This document shows, one piece after another, positions 41,873-49,833 of a DNA stretch of 64,000 bases. Source of the stretch: Chryseobacterium taichungense (lineage in GTDB: Bacteria > Bacteroidota > Bacteroidia > Flavobacteriales > Weeksellaceae); contig NZ_FOBV01000002.1 of assembly GCF_900109935.1 (NCBI RefSeq), positions 620,001 through 684,000 of the forward strand, given 5' to 3'. Position 1 is the first letter of the stretch; each line of letters begins with the position of its first letter. Below the pieces are notes generated by a model that saw only the letters and a program-made list of their open reading frames with translations, ran no database searches and was not told where the DNA came from. The translations under genes were made by a program, and so were the position numbers.

Positions 41873-42026
41873 TTGCTCGGAAGGAGCAATATCTGTGTAG
41901 AACTTTATTAGTTGCTTGTAATACCGGAACTCCATAGGAGTTCTATCCTATGATAGCACACCTACGGCGTGCTTGTGATTATCCTATTTACTTTTTCTGC
42001 TACACAGATATTGCTCCTACGGAGCA
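41873..42026. repeat. Structured repeat, copy 3
   Basis: 18-nt arm at 41883-41900 and exact inverse complement at 42000-42017; inner hairpins as in copies 1 and 2. It is followed by the hairpin AGACTGTCC/GGACAGTCT (42061-42086), just before the 3' end of the opposing gene. Confidence 0.9.
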
Positions 42027-42109
42027 TAAGATTACTTTGTTCATTCCGGATAAAAAAAAGAGACTGTCCAAACTCTCGGACAGTCTATCAATTCTTTATC
42101 TAAAGATCT

Positions 42110-42619
42110 TTAAATTTTTGCTTTTCCTTCCACACCGTCTGAATTATCGGTGGTGTTTCCTGTAACGGCTGCTGTGACAAAATTAACTAGACTTACCAGT
42201 TTGCCCACTTTTGTATCCCAATAATAAGATTCTCTTGGTTCCACACGAATGATGGAAACGTTTGGATCGTCTTTTCCGTCCTCAAACCATGCTTTTGCCA
42301 TTGGCGACCATTTATCTTCAATGGTTGATCGGTCTTTATAGATGGTAGCATCCCCGAATACCGAAAGATACTGATAGTCTCCATTGTTCATAAAAAACAG
42401 CTGGACTCTTTTATCATCTTTAATTTCAAAATTTTTGTTGCTTGTATCGCTGCTGATAAACCAAAGATTCCCTTCATCGTCGGTTTCCTGTAAGGTCATC
42501 GGTCTTGAATTGATAGGAAGTGTTTCCAGTTCTGTACAGAACATACAGATTTTTGCACTTTCCGATAAATCCTTAATTTTTTTTACAGCGTCATGATGTG
42601 TAAGATTTTCTGTTGACAT
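42110..42619 (-). CDS. Pyridoxamine 5'-phosphate oxidase-like general stress protein
   Basis: A 169-residue flavin-binding split-barrel protein. The Met at 42619 (MSTENLTHHDAVKKI) is the start; the frame extends 27 codons further upstream. Typical segments: AKICMFCTELETLPINSRPM, NLWFISSDTSNKNFEIK, QLFFMNNGDYQYLSVFGDAT and ESYYWDTKVGKLV. Related proteins are called general stress protein 26 and bind FMN or F420-like cofactors; activity unknown. Its convergence with the stress cluster across the repeat array fits the theme. Confidence 0.88.
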   Translation of the reverse strand: MSTENLTHHDAVKKIKDLSESAKICMFCTELETLPINSRPMTLQETDDEGNLWFISSDTSNKNFEIKDDKRVQLFFMNNGDYQYLSVFGDATIYKDRSTIEDKWSPMAKAWFEDGKDDPNVSIIRVEPRESYYWDTKVGKLVSLVNFVTAAVTGNTTDNSDGVEGKAKI

Positions 42620-42759
42620 AATTTTATATTTTAGTGATTTGATAAATAAAAAGTACTGATTACTATTCAAAAATCCGACCATAGTGAACGGTGTATTCAA
42701 AATTTACATACGATAAGTAAGCATTTATAAATATTCTTTTTCAATTAAAAATTGAAATA

Positions 42760-42981
42760 CTAAGAGCCTGTTTAAATTTTACTAAATAACTTTATAGTTT
42801 CTTCCTTAATTTTTCTAAATTAAATAAACTTTGTTTATTCTTCTATTTAAAATTAGGGTTTTAGCGAGTTAGACTTATTCAAGTTAAGGAATCAATAAAT
42901 TAATTTTATTAAGCTTTTTAAGCTAAACGGGCTTAATTCCTTAATGTTAAAAATATATTATAAATTTAAACAGGCCCTTAG
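42760..42981. mobile_element. MITE-like element with 20-bp terminal inverted repeats
   Basis: CTAAGAGCCTGTTTAAATTT (42760-42779) and the inverse complement at 42962-42981 differ at one base in 20. The 222-bp interior has no ORF and is AT-rich. No clear target duplication was found. The size and TIRs suggest a non-autonomous element mobilised by an IS not present here. Confidence 0.6.
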
Positions 42982-43042
42982 CTTGAAGCATTAATTCATT
43001 GATAAATAATTTTAGCATATTAAGGATGCGGAAGTATTATAA

Positions 43043-43121
43043 AAAACCTGCGCAGGTTTTACTTAATCGGTGCTTAGGTTTTGATCAAAAGCTGCCTAGG
43101 TTTTAGGTAAAAGGTGAGCAG
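43043..43121. repeat. 22-bp periodic palindrome array, left cluster
   Basis: The perfect palindrome AAAACCTGCGCAGGTTTT (43043-43060) starts a series of 10-mers (CCTGCGCAGG, GGTGCTTAGG, GCTGCCTAGG, GGTGAGCAG) alternating with 12-mers (TTTTACTTAATC, TTTTGATCAAAA, TTTTAGGTAAAA). The period is 22 bp. A second cluster with the same period is at 44382-44425, on the other side of the XRE/SymE genes. Confidence 0.75.
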
Positions 43122-43302
43122 TAAATGCAAAATTTCGTTTTCCATTTTCGATGTCGCTTATTGTAGCTTTAGTAATTTTTGAGCTGTTTAAAACGACATC
43201 ATCTTGAGTAAGCCGAGATTTAAGCCTTAATTCTTTGACATGCTCACCAAATTTCTTTAATAATTCATCTTGTAAACGTCCATCTATTAACAGTTTATAC
43301 AA
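43096..43302 (-). pseudogene. Truncated XRE-family regulator
   Basis: 68 residues with an XRE helix-turn-helix (FGEHVKELRLKSRLTQDDVV; ATISDIENGKRNFAFT). Intact relatives continue with a helix ending near 'PKELFDF', as the two neighbours do. Here the coding sequence passes into the 22-bp palindrome array after FAFT, and the last residues AHLLPKT are encoded by array units. The gene has therefore lost its end, probably through the repeat. Confidence 0.65.
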
Positions 43303-43314
43303 AAAACAGCTAAG

Positions 43315-43575
43315 TTATTCATCAATTTTATACTTTTCTATATCGAAGTCGAAATCAAATAATTCTTTCGGCGGAATATTAAATGCGGAAGCCATTTTAA
43401 GAAGAGTTTCTATCGTTGGATTGCCTTTTCCATTTTCATACTTATTATAATTGCTGGAATCAAAAGCAGAATTTTGCGCAACAGCATCCATAGAATTATA
43501 CTTATCCTTCCTGATCTCTTTAAGATGTTCAGAAAAAGCCTTCATATACAATTTTAAAACGTGCTTACTATCCAT
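43315..43575 (-). CDS. XRE-family transcriptional regulator
   Basis: An 86-residue protein (start at Met 43575; the frame extends 11 codons more). One helix-turn-helix domain: FSEHLKEIRKDKYNSMDAVA, DSSNYNKYENGKGNPTIETL, ending PPKELFDFDFDIEKYKID. Tandem with two related genes on the same strand. Probably a small DNA-binding regulator of the island; targets unknown. Confidence 0.8.
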   Translation of the reverse strand: MDSKHVLKLYMKAFSEHLKEIRKDKYNSMDAVAQNSAFDSSNYNKYENGKGNPTIETLLKMASAFNIPPKELFDFDFDIEKYKIDE

Positions 43576-43622
43576 TTTTATAATAATTGTCTGTAAGACA
43601 TAGTCCAACTTTTATTAGATTA

Positions 43623-43847
43623 CTAATCCATTTTAAAATCAAACAATTCTTGCGGATGAACTTCTAAGCCTTTAGCCAGTTCCTGTATAGTTGAAATTCT
43701 TAGATCAACTTCTCCTTTTTCAATTTTACTGATATTACTATGGTCAATGTCACATTTTTGAGCTAACTGCCGATAGCTCAATCCCAACTTCTTTCTAAAA
43801 TTTTCGACTCTTTTTCCAAAAGCTACTCTAAATTCAATTTTATCCAT
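43623..43847 (-). CDS. XRE-family transcriptional regulator
   Basis: A 74-residue helix-turn-helix protein (start at Met 43847; the frame extends 13 codons more): FGKRVENFRKKLGLSYRQLA, IDHSNISKIEKGEVDLRIST, ending VHPQELFDFKMD. It is the first gene of the three-XRE unit and divergent from symE, so it may regulate the shared intergenic region. Confidence 0.85.
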   Translation of the reverse strand: MDKIEFRVAFGKRVENFRKKLGLSYRQLAQKCDIDHSNISKIEKGEVDLRISTIQELAKGLEVHPQELFDFKMD

Positions 43848-43928
43848 TATAGATATGTTATAAAAGCAATTTGGAAAGTTTATCATAAAATATTGTAGTT
43901 TAATTAACCTACATATCGAAAATTATTT

Positions 43929-43936
43929 TACATTTG
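43929..43936 (+). promoter_or_regulatory. -7 element upstream of symE
   Basis: TACATTTG fits TAnnTTTG, giving a leader of about 110 nt before the symE start. A long leader is the place where antisense control of SymE-type toxins would act. Confidence 0.5.
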
Positions 43937-44053
43937 TCACATAAATTACTCAGTCAGATAAAACACAATCTATCATATTACCTTGGCTTGTATAGGCAGG
44001 AAGTTCAGGCATTTTCAAACTTCCTCCTTTACAGCCAACAAAAACTAAAAAAC

Positions 44054-44239
44054 ATGATCATGATGAATTCAAGAAGAATTAAAATCAACACAACGTACCA
44101 GAAAAGCAGTAACCGGATGATAACGGTTTCCGAAATCCGGCTTAAAGGGAAATGGCTTGAAAAGCTCGGTTTCGAAAAAGGGAAAACAATAAACATCAAA
44201 CAAAATAAAAACAAACTGACGATCACTGTTGCGAAATAG
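44054..44239 (+). CDS. SymE-family toxin (SpoVT/AbrB-like fold)
   Basis: About 61 residues from the Met at 44054 (alternatives 44060 and 44063). The core RMITVSEIRLKGKWLEKLGF, then GKTINIKQNKNKLTITVAK, matches SymE, whose E. coli version is a type I toxin inhibited by the antisense RNA SymR. The conserved IRLKGKWLE..GF is intact. No antisense gene can be read directly. It sits beside three XRE genes and repeat clusters, typical of an accessory locus. Confidence 0.8.
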   Translation: MIMMNSRRIKINTTYQKSSNRMITVSEIRLKGKWLEKLGFEKGKTINIKQNKNKLTITVAK

Positions 44240-44257
44240 CAAAACCTAGAAACAGTA

Positions 44258-44375
44258 TTTGGTTTCCCACATGTTGCGCAAGACTTCCGTAGTCCTCCGG
44301 AAGTTTAAAACAAGTGTGTTTGTAACCTCCTGCAAGTGCTTTTGGTTTCCCGCGGCTTACGGTAAGACCTCCTTC
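44258..44375. repeat. Degenerate direct repeats after symE
   Basis: TTTGGTTTCCC at 44259-44269 recurs at 44341-44351, each followed about 10 bp later by GCAAGACTTCC or GTAAGACCTCC. A partial middle copy (TTTGTAACCTCC) lies at 44320-44331. Non-coding. They may be remnants of an interspersed flavobacterial repeat. Confidence 0.5.
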
Positions 44376-44381
44376 GTTAAG

Positions 44382-44425
44382 TTTTGACTAAAAGGTGCGC
44401 AAATTTTTACCAAAAGCAGGTGAAT
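44382..44425. repeat. 22-bp periodic palindrome array, right cluster
   Basis: TTTTGACTAAAA, GGTGCGCAAA, TTTTTACCAAAA and GCAGGTGAAT follow each other without gaps: the same 12+10 design and 22-bp period as the cluster at 43043-43121. Confidence 0.65.
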
Positions 44426-44500
44426 TCGGTATTTGCTCTAAATTATTTCTGATTCTGAAACTTTCTCAGTATTTTTACTGAACTTTTAATACCAAAGAAA

Positions 44501-45310
44501 ATGATCCAGTATTTAGATAATATTCATCACAAAGATTCCAAAAACTTTTTCCTGATTGCAGGACCTTGTATCATCGAAGGTGAAGATATGGCGCTTAAAA
44601 TCGCCGAAAAGGTAGTTGAACTGACTAATAAATACAATATTCCTTATATCTTTAAAGGAAGCTTTAAAAAAGCCAACCGAAGCAGGGTAGATTCGTTTAC
44701 GACGATCGGTGAGGAAAAATCTCTTGAAATCCTTAAAAAAGTAGGAGAGACATTCAATATTCCTACCACAACGGATATCCATGAGAATGAGCATGCAGCC
44801 CTTGCTGCACAATATGTGGATGTATTGCAAATTCCTGCATTTCTCGTTCGTCAGACAGATCTTCTGGTGGCTGCTGCAGAAACAGGAAAATGTGTAACTT
44901 TAAAGAAAGGACAATTCCTTTCTCCGGAATCCATGAAGTTTGCCGTTCAGAAAATTACTGATTCCAACAACCAGAAAGTTGCCATCATCGAAAGAGGAAA
45001 TTCATTCGGATATACAGATTTAATCGTAGATTACAGGGGTATTCCAACGATGAGAAATTATGCTCCGGTGATTCTTGACGTGACCCATTCTTTACAGCAG
45101 CCCAATCAGAGCTCAGGCGTTACAGGAGGTAGACCGGATCTTATCGAAACTGTCGCTAAAGCCGGAATCGCAGTAGGAGCAGACGGAATTTTCATAGAAA
45201 CACACCCGACTCCGGAAACCGCTTTATCCGATGGTGCCAATATGCTGAGACTTGATCTGCTGGAAGATCTTTTGCAAAAATTAACCAGAGTAAGAGAAGC
45301 AATCCTTTAA
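44501..45310 (+). CDS. kdsA: 3-deoxy-8-phosphooctulonate synthase
   Basis: A 269-residue class I aldolase-fold enzyme condensing PEP with arabinose 5-phosphate to KDO 8-phosphate for lipopolysaccharide. Conserved: FFLIAGPCIIEGEDMA, FKGSFKKANRSR, DVLQIPAFLVRQTDLL, GTPTMRNY-like RGIPTMRNYAPVILDVTHS, and GADGIFIETHP. Full family length. Located just outside the repeat island; monocistronic as far as visible. Confidence 0.96.
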   Translation: MIQYLDNIHHKDSKNFFLIAGPCIIEGEDMALKIAEKVVELTNKYNIPYIFKGSFKKANRSRVDSFTTIGEEKSLEILKKVGETFNIPTTTDIHENEHAALAAQYVDVLQIPAFLVRQTDLLVAAAETGKCVTLKKGQFLSPESMKFAVQKITDSNNQKVAIIERGNSFGYTDLIVDYRGIPTMRNYAPVILDVTHSLQQPNQSSGVTGGRPDLIETVAKAGIAVGADGIFIETHPTPETALSDGANMLRLDLLEDLLQKLTRVREAIL

Positions 45311-45425
45311 TTTATTCTTTTATTTTTATTAAACGTTTTGCAGGTATCTTAACAAATGTTAATAAAGTTTAAATAAGTTAAAATAAAATTTATATATTCA
45401 CGTTTGAAATTCTAAAACATTTCTT

Positions 45426-47645
45426 TTGAAAAAACTAGTTTTACCATTGAGCCTTATGGTTCCTGCATTAGTATTCTCCCAGGTAAGAAAAAAGAAGGAT
45501 ACAATGAAAACCGCCACGATTGAAGAAGTGGTATTTCAGAAAAAGGTGACAGGAAGAACCAATGATCTTACCACTGTGAAAATTTCAGCTAAAGATGCTC
45601 AGAATGTAGCGAGCATTTCCGGAGGTATTGAAGGAATTATCAAAACCTTACCTTCCGTAAACTCCAATACGGAGCTTTCTTCACAGTATATGGTTCGTGG
45701 CGGAAACTATGACGAAAACCTGATCTACATTAATGATATTGAAATCTACCGGCCTTTCCTGATCAGGAATTCCCAGCAGGAAGGTTTGAGTATCATTAAT
45801 CCGGATATGGTTTCTACGGTGAATTTCTCTGCCGGAGGTTTTGAACCAAGATACGGCGATAAAATGTCTTCAGCATTAAATATCTACTATCGCGAACCTG
45901 AAAAATTTGAGCTTTCAGGAGAAGGAAGCTTAATTGGCGGAAGACTTACCACAGGGTTTGCAGCAGGCAAAGATAAAGATGACAACAGAAAATTTACTGC
46001 CTTATTTTCCGGGAGATACAGAAATACAAACCTTGTTCTCAACACGTTAAAAGAAGATACAGATTTTAATCCTAAGTATATGGATTTTCAGACGTATCTC
46101 AACTATCATTTCAGTCCAAAACTAACGTTGTCATTTATAGGATATTATTCAAATAATGACTACGAAATGATTCCGAAAACAAGAGAAGTTGATTTCGGAA
46201 GTCTTTTGCAGCCGCTTAAACTGAATGTAGGATACATCGGGCGCGAAGACGATAAGTATAAGAATATGATGGGAACAGCATCGATGAACTTTAAACCGTC
46301 GGATAAATGGCGTTTTACCCTTGATGCTTTTGCTTATCAGAATCGTGAACGAGAATATTATACTATAAATTCCAGGTATTCTTTAGAAACTTTTGATCCG
46401 GTAACCGGCGCTCCCGTTACTTCGTATGATTCAGGAGGCCAGATAGAGCATGCAAGAAACGATTTATATGTAAAAACTTACGGAGCACAGTTCAGGACAC
46501 GTTTTTCACCAAACATCAATACCGATATCGAACTTGGCTTTAAATATGAAAAAGAAAATTTAAAGGATCTTACCAACGAATGGAAACTGGTGGATTCCGC
46601 AGGATATAGTCTTCCGCATGAGGAATTTATAGTTCCACGGGACGCTGAAGATCTTAGACTGATGTACAACATTGCAGGCAAAAACCATATACAGCCGACA
46701 CGATTTTCTGCTTATGCTCAATATTCTCAGAAGTTTTTCTGGGGCAGCAATAAAGTTTTCGTAAATGCCGGAGCGAGAGTTGCCCACTGGAGCTTTAACA
46801 ATGAAACGATCTTTTCACCAAGAGCTCAGTTTGCCATCAAACCGGATTGGGATACAGATATGTTGTTCAGACTTTCAGGAGGAGTTTATTATCAGGCACC
46901 TTTTTACAAAGAAATAAAAGATCTTGATGGAAATTTCAATTCCTCTATAAAATCTCAGCGATCCATTCAGGCTATCTTGGCCAATGACTACGAATTTTAT
47001 ATGTATGATCGTCCTTTTAAACTGACGACAGAACTTTATTATAAGAAGATGAATGACCTTATTCCGTATTATATGGATAATGTCAGAATCCGCTATACCG
47101 GTAAAAACAATGCTTCCGGATATGCATATGGAATTGACACAAGACTCTTCGGGGAATTTGTTCCGGGTATAGATTCCTGGCTGTCGGCAAGTTATGCAAG
47201 AGTATACGAAAACATTGATGATAAAGGGAATATCCCTAGACCGACCGATCAGCGGTTCAGATTCGCGATGTTCTATCAGGATTATATGCCGGCATTTCCA
47301 CAAATGCGTGTCAACCTTACATTAACCTATGCGATGGGACTTCCTACAGGAGCACCGGTGCTTACAGATCCTTATCAATATCAGAAAACATTGCCTTCCT
47401 ACAAAAGGGTGGATTTGGGATTATCATATGTATTTATAGATCCGAAGGAAAAGAAAGGAGGATATGGATTCTGGGGTAATTTTGATGAGCTGACTTTAGG
47501 CGTACAGGTTTTTAATGCGTTTAACATCAGAAATACAGTAGCCAACCAGTGGATTACGGATGCAAATACCAATTTTATGTATCCTGTTCCGGTACGTCTT
47601 ACAGGACGATTTTTCAATGTAAAGCTTGAATTTAAAATTAAATAA
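45426..47645 (+). CDS. TonB-dependent outer membrane receptor
   Basis: A 739-residue protein starting at TTG (45426), required to keep the signal peptide (KLVLPLSLMVPALVFSQ). A plug domain (IEGIIKTLPSVNSNTELSSQ; YMVRGGNYDENLIYINDIEI; SAGGFEPRYGDKMSSALNI) is followed by a 22-strand barrel rich in aromatic-terminated strands, ending RFFNVKLEFKIK. There is no SusD partner and no N-terminal CarboxypepD-like domain. The ligand is unknown. A terminator follows directly. Confidence 0.9.
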   Translation: MKKLVLPLSLMVPALVFSQVRKKKDTMKTATIEEVVFQKKVTGRTNDLTTVKISAKDAQNVASISGGIEGIIKTLPSVNSNTELSSQYMVRGGNYDENLIYINDIEIYRPFLIRNSQQEGLSIINPDMVSTVNFSAGGFEPRYGDKMSSALNIYYREPEKFELSGEGSLIGGRLTTGFAAGKDKDDNRKFTALFSGRYRNTNLVLNTLKEDTDFNPKYMDFQTYLNYHFSPKLTLSFIGYYSNNDYEMIPKTREVDFGSLLQPLKLNVGYIGREDDKYKNMMGTASMNFKPSDKWRFTLDAFAYQNREREYYTINSRYSLETFDPVTGAPVTSYDSGGQIEHARNDLYVKTYGAQFRTRFSPNINTDIELGFKYEKENLKDLTNEWKLVDSAGYSLPHEEFIVPRDAEDLRLMYNIAGKNHIQPTRFSAYAQYSQKFFWGSNKVFVNAGARVAHWSFNNETIFSPRAQFAIKPDWDTDMLFRLSGGVYYQAPFYKEIKDLDGNFNSSIKSQRSIQAILANDYEFYMYDRPFKLTTELYYKKMNDLIPYYMDNVRIRYTGKNNASGYAYGIDTRLFGEFVPGIDSWLSASYARVYENIDDKGNIPRPTDQRFRFAMFYQDYMPAFPQMRVNLTLTYAMGLPTGAPVLTDPYQYQKTLPSYKRVDLGLSYVFIDPKEKKGGYGFWGNFDELTLGVQVFNAFNIRNTVANQWITDANTNFMYPVPVRLTGRFFNVKLEFKIK

Positions 47646-47651
47646 ATAATA

Positions 47652-47683
47652 AAAGAACTTCTGGATATTCAGAGGTTCTTTTT
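47652..47683 (+). terminator. Terminator of the TonB receptor gene
   Basis: AAAGAAC and TCTG pair with CAGA and GTTCTTT around loop GATATT, followed by TTT. Confidence 0.85.
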
Positions 47684-47735
47684 GATTCTGTAACAACCTT
47701 CCAGAATTTTATAACAACAATATCACATATATTTT

Positions 47736-47743
47736 TAAATTTG
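47736..47743 (+). promoter_or_regulatory. -7 element of the DUF3347 gene
   Basis: TAAATTTG fits TAnnTTTG, 28 bp before the ATG at 47772. Confidence 0.55.
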
Positions 47744-47771
47744 TGTGTTAAATAATTTTATATCCGTTTAA

Positions 47772-48245
47772 ATGAAAAAGTATATTATTACGGCAGTAAT
47801 GTCTGTATTTTCAATAATTTCGATATCAGCACAAACTAAAAAAGATGCTCAGGTTTCAGAATTGTATCACCATTATATTGCTATTAAATCTGCTTTGGCT
47901 TCTGATGATGCTGCTAAAACGTCAAAAGCGGCTTCAGAATTTGTCGAAACATCTTCTAAAATCAACAATAAGATTATTTCTGAAAAGGAATTAAATATTC
48001 TTCGAAAAGATGCTAAAACTATTGCAGACAATAAGAATATCTCGTCACAAAGGCAGACTTTTCATCAACTTTCTGACCACATGATCGGACTTGCAAAGGA
48101 GTTTAAGCTATCACAAAATCCAGTTTACGTTCAATATTGCCCGATGGCTGATGGAAGCTGGCTGAGCGATGAATCAAAGATTATTAATCCTTATTATGGA
48201 AAATCGATGCTGTCTTGCGGAAGTGTAAAGTCTACAATTAAATAA
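47772..48245 (+). CDS. DUF3347 family exported protein
   Basis: A 157-residue protein with signal peptide (ITAVMSVFSIISISAQ). The helical body (SELYHHYIAIKSALASDDAA) and the C-terminal VQYCPMADGSWLSDESKIIN, then PYYGKSMLSCG, match DUF3347, found in heavy-metal efflux proteins and as stand-alone periplasmic proteins. The conserved Cys, Met and His could bind copper (inference). Own promoter. Confidence 0.85.
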   Translation: MKKYIITAVMSVFSIISISAQTKKDAQVSELYHHYIAIKSALASDDAAKTSKAASEFVETSSKINNKIISEKELNILRKDAKTIADNKNISSQRQTFHQLSDHMIGLAKEFKLSQNPVYVQYCPMADGSWLSDESKIINPYYGKSMLSCGSVKSTIK

Positions 48246-48360
48246 ACCCCATAAATTATAGATTATTTGCTACTTACATATTTTAAAACAATAATAACTT
48301 TAATAAAATATAAAAAGAAATTCAGTTTTGGATTTCTTTTCTTGTTTACAAAATAAAAAA

Positions 48361-48390
48361 ACGGAACCTGAAAATCAAGCTCCGCTATTA
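48361..48390 (-). terminator. Possible terminator of the sigma factor gene
   Basis: CGGAAC and GCTCCG-type arms around 48363-48386 flank an A-rich loop; on the minus strand a T-run follows. Pairing is imperfect, so confidence is moderate. Confidence 0.5.
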
Positions 48391-48405
48391 TTTTTAACTT
48401 AAAAA

Positions 48406-49272
48406 TTATTTACCTAAATAAGATTTCAAAATCTTACTTCTGGTATTGTGTTTCAATCTCTTGATCGCTTTTTCTTTGATCTGACGTACTCTCTCTCTCG
48501 TAAGGTCGAAAGTCTCACCGATTTCTTCCAAGGTCATTGGATGTTTCCCGTTTAAACCGAAATACAATCTTACAAGATCCGCTTCTCTTGGAGTCAGCGT
48601 ATTCAATGCTCTTTCGATTTCGATTTGAAGAGATTCAAGCATTAGATCTTTATCCGGGCTTGGAGATTCTCCTGAACGTAATACATCATAAAGATTGGAA
48701 TCTTCACCTTCTACCAAAGGCGCATCCATAGACAAATGTCTTCCAGAGTTTTTCATTGATTCCTTGATATCTTCCTCGCTCATGTCAAGAACTTCAGCCA
48801 ATTCTTCCGGTGAAGGTGGTCTTTCATTTTCCTGTTCAAGGTGAGCGTAAGCTTTATTGATCTTGTTGATCGATCCGATCTTGTTCAATGGTAATCTTAC
48901 AATTCTCGACTGTTCAGCCAAAGCCTGTAAAATCGACTGACGGATCCACCAAACTGCGTAAGAGATAAATTTGAAACCTCTAGTTTCATCGTACCTTTTT
49001 GCCGCTTTCATAAGTCCCAAGTTACCTTCATTAATTAAATCCGGTAAAGAAAGACCCTGATTTTGGTACTGTTTGGATACCGATACTACGAAACGAAGGT
49101 TGGCTTTGATTAATTTTTCCAGCGCTGCTCGGTCGCCCGCACGGATTCTTTGTGCCAATTCTACTTCTTCGTCCGCAGTGATTAGTTCCACTTTACCAAT
49201 TTCCTGCAAATACTTGTCTAATGAAGCAGTTTCCCTGTTGGTTACCTGCTTAGTGATTTTTAATTGTCTCAT
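48406..49272 (-). CDS. rpoD: Primary RNA polymerase sigma factor (RpoD/SigA, short Bacteroidota type)
   Basis: A 288-residue sigma-70 factor without region 1.1. It begins [20 protein letters not shown] then region 1.2 [20 protein letters not shown]; region 2 [54 protein letters not shown]; region 3; region 4 [16 protein letters not shown] with the helix-turn-helix [20 protein letters not shown]. Size and sequence match the primary sigma (sigma-ABfr) of Bacteroidota, which reads the TAnnTTTG/TTG promoters seen across this window. Confidence 0.94.
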   Translation of the reverse strand: MRQLKITKQVTNRETASLDKYLQEIGKVELITADEEVELAQRIRAGDRAALEKLIKANLRFVVSVSKQYQNQGLSLPDLINEGNLGLMKAAKRYDETRGFKFISYAVWWIRQSILQALAEQSRIVRLPLNKIGSINKINKAYAHLEQENERPPSPEELAEVLDMSEEDIKESMKNSGRHLSMDAPLVEGEDSNLYDVLRSGESPSPDKDLMLESLQIEIERALNTLTPREADLVRLYFGLNGKHPMTLEEIGETFDLTRERVRQIKEKAIKRLKHNTRSKILKSYLGK

Positions 49273-49608
49273 CTATTATTTCCTCAAAAAAGAGTTTCTA
49301 TATATTATACGTATGAGATATCAAAAAGGTTACAATCTTTTCAATAATTTTTTATTTAATTAAATCGGATCTGAAAAATTAGTTGTAAATTATCGCTCTT
49401 ACAACATAAATAGCAGGTTTTATTTTATAAGGAGTTATTAATTGAAAAGCAATATTTTTTTTATTTGAAGCTTTTTCCCGCTTTCCGTTGCAATCTTTTT
49501 TTTCAAAAAAGGATTTTCACTGCAATCGGGGCTAGGATAGAGGTCAAAAATATTACAACTAGACGTCATAAAGAATTCATCATTCAATTGCGTAGCATAT
49601 TCGCTTTC
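49273..49608. other. Intergenic region upstream of the sigma factor gene, with a low-confidence ORF
   Basis: AT-rich. It should contain the sigma factor promoter on the minus strand. A minus-strand frame (49438-49626, 62 residues, GWFYESEYATQLNDEFFMTS near its start) is open and extends upstream through the palindromic repeat at 49610-49672. It looks more like a by-product or remnant linked to that repeat than a gene. Confidence 0.3.
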
Positions 49609-49609
49609 A

Positions 49610-49672
49610 TAAAACCACCCCGACAAAAATTCTTCGAATTTTCGCCACCTCTCCAGAGGAGGGGAATTTTAA
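49610..49672. repeat. REP-like palindromic element
   Basis: Two adjacent hairpins: AAAATTC, loop TTC, GAATTTT (about 49627-49643), then CCTC, loop TCCA, GAGG within CCACCTCTCCAGAGGAGGGG (49647-49666). Similar 'accacccc...ccagaggagggg' elements are, from memory, interspersed in flavobacterial genomes; copy number here is one. Confidence 0.45.
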
Positions 49673-49758
49673 TACCGCTGAAAATTAACTTATTATTTCC
49701 GATCGAGTCGCTATTGATTATTAGCTCATTCACCGATTTACTAATTCTTTAACAAAAA

Positions 49759-49782
49759 AAAGCGAAACCGAAGTTCCGCTTA
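49759..49782 (-). terminator. Terminator of the S1/P1 nuclease gene
   Basis: AAGCG and AAC pair with GTT and CGCTT (49760-49781); on the minus strand the hairpin is followed by a long T-run (A-run at 49753-49760). Confidence 0.75.
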
Positions 49783-49833
49783 TAATATATAATGAATAGT
49801 AAAATTGACTATTCACAATTCATGATTCATTCT

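Noticed and set aside
41235-42090. Tandem repeat array as a CRISPR array
   Set aside because: Units are about 274 bp and repeat almost entirely; there are no short repeats with variable spacers and no cas genes.
43043-43121. 22-bp periodic array as a CRISPR or plasmid iteron origin
   Set aside because: Both 10- and 12-bp parts are conserved with no spacers, and no replication initiator or partition gene is present.
43934-44053. N-terminal 40-residue extension of SymE
   Set aside because: It begins at the promoter's -7 element and does not resemble SymE proteins, which start close to the Met at 44054.
49465-49752. 95-residue plus-strand ORF upstream of the S1/P1 nuclease gene
   Set aside because: It crosses the REP-like hairpins, has no initiation signal and no family resemblance.
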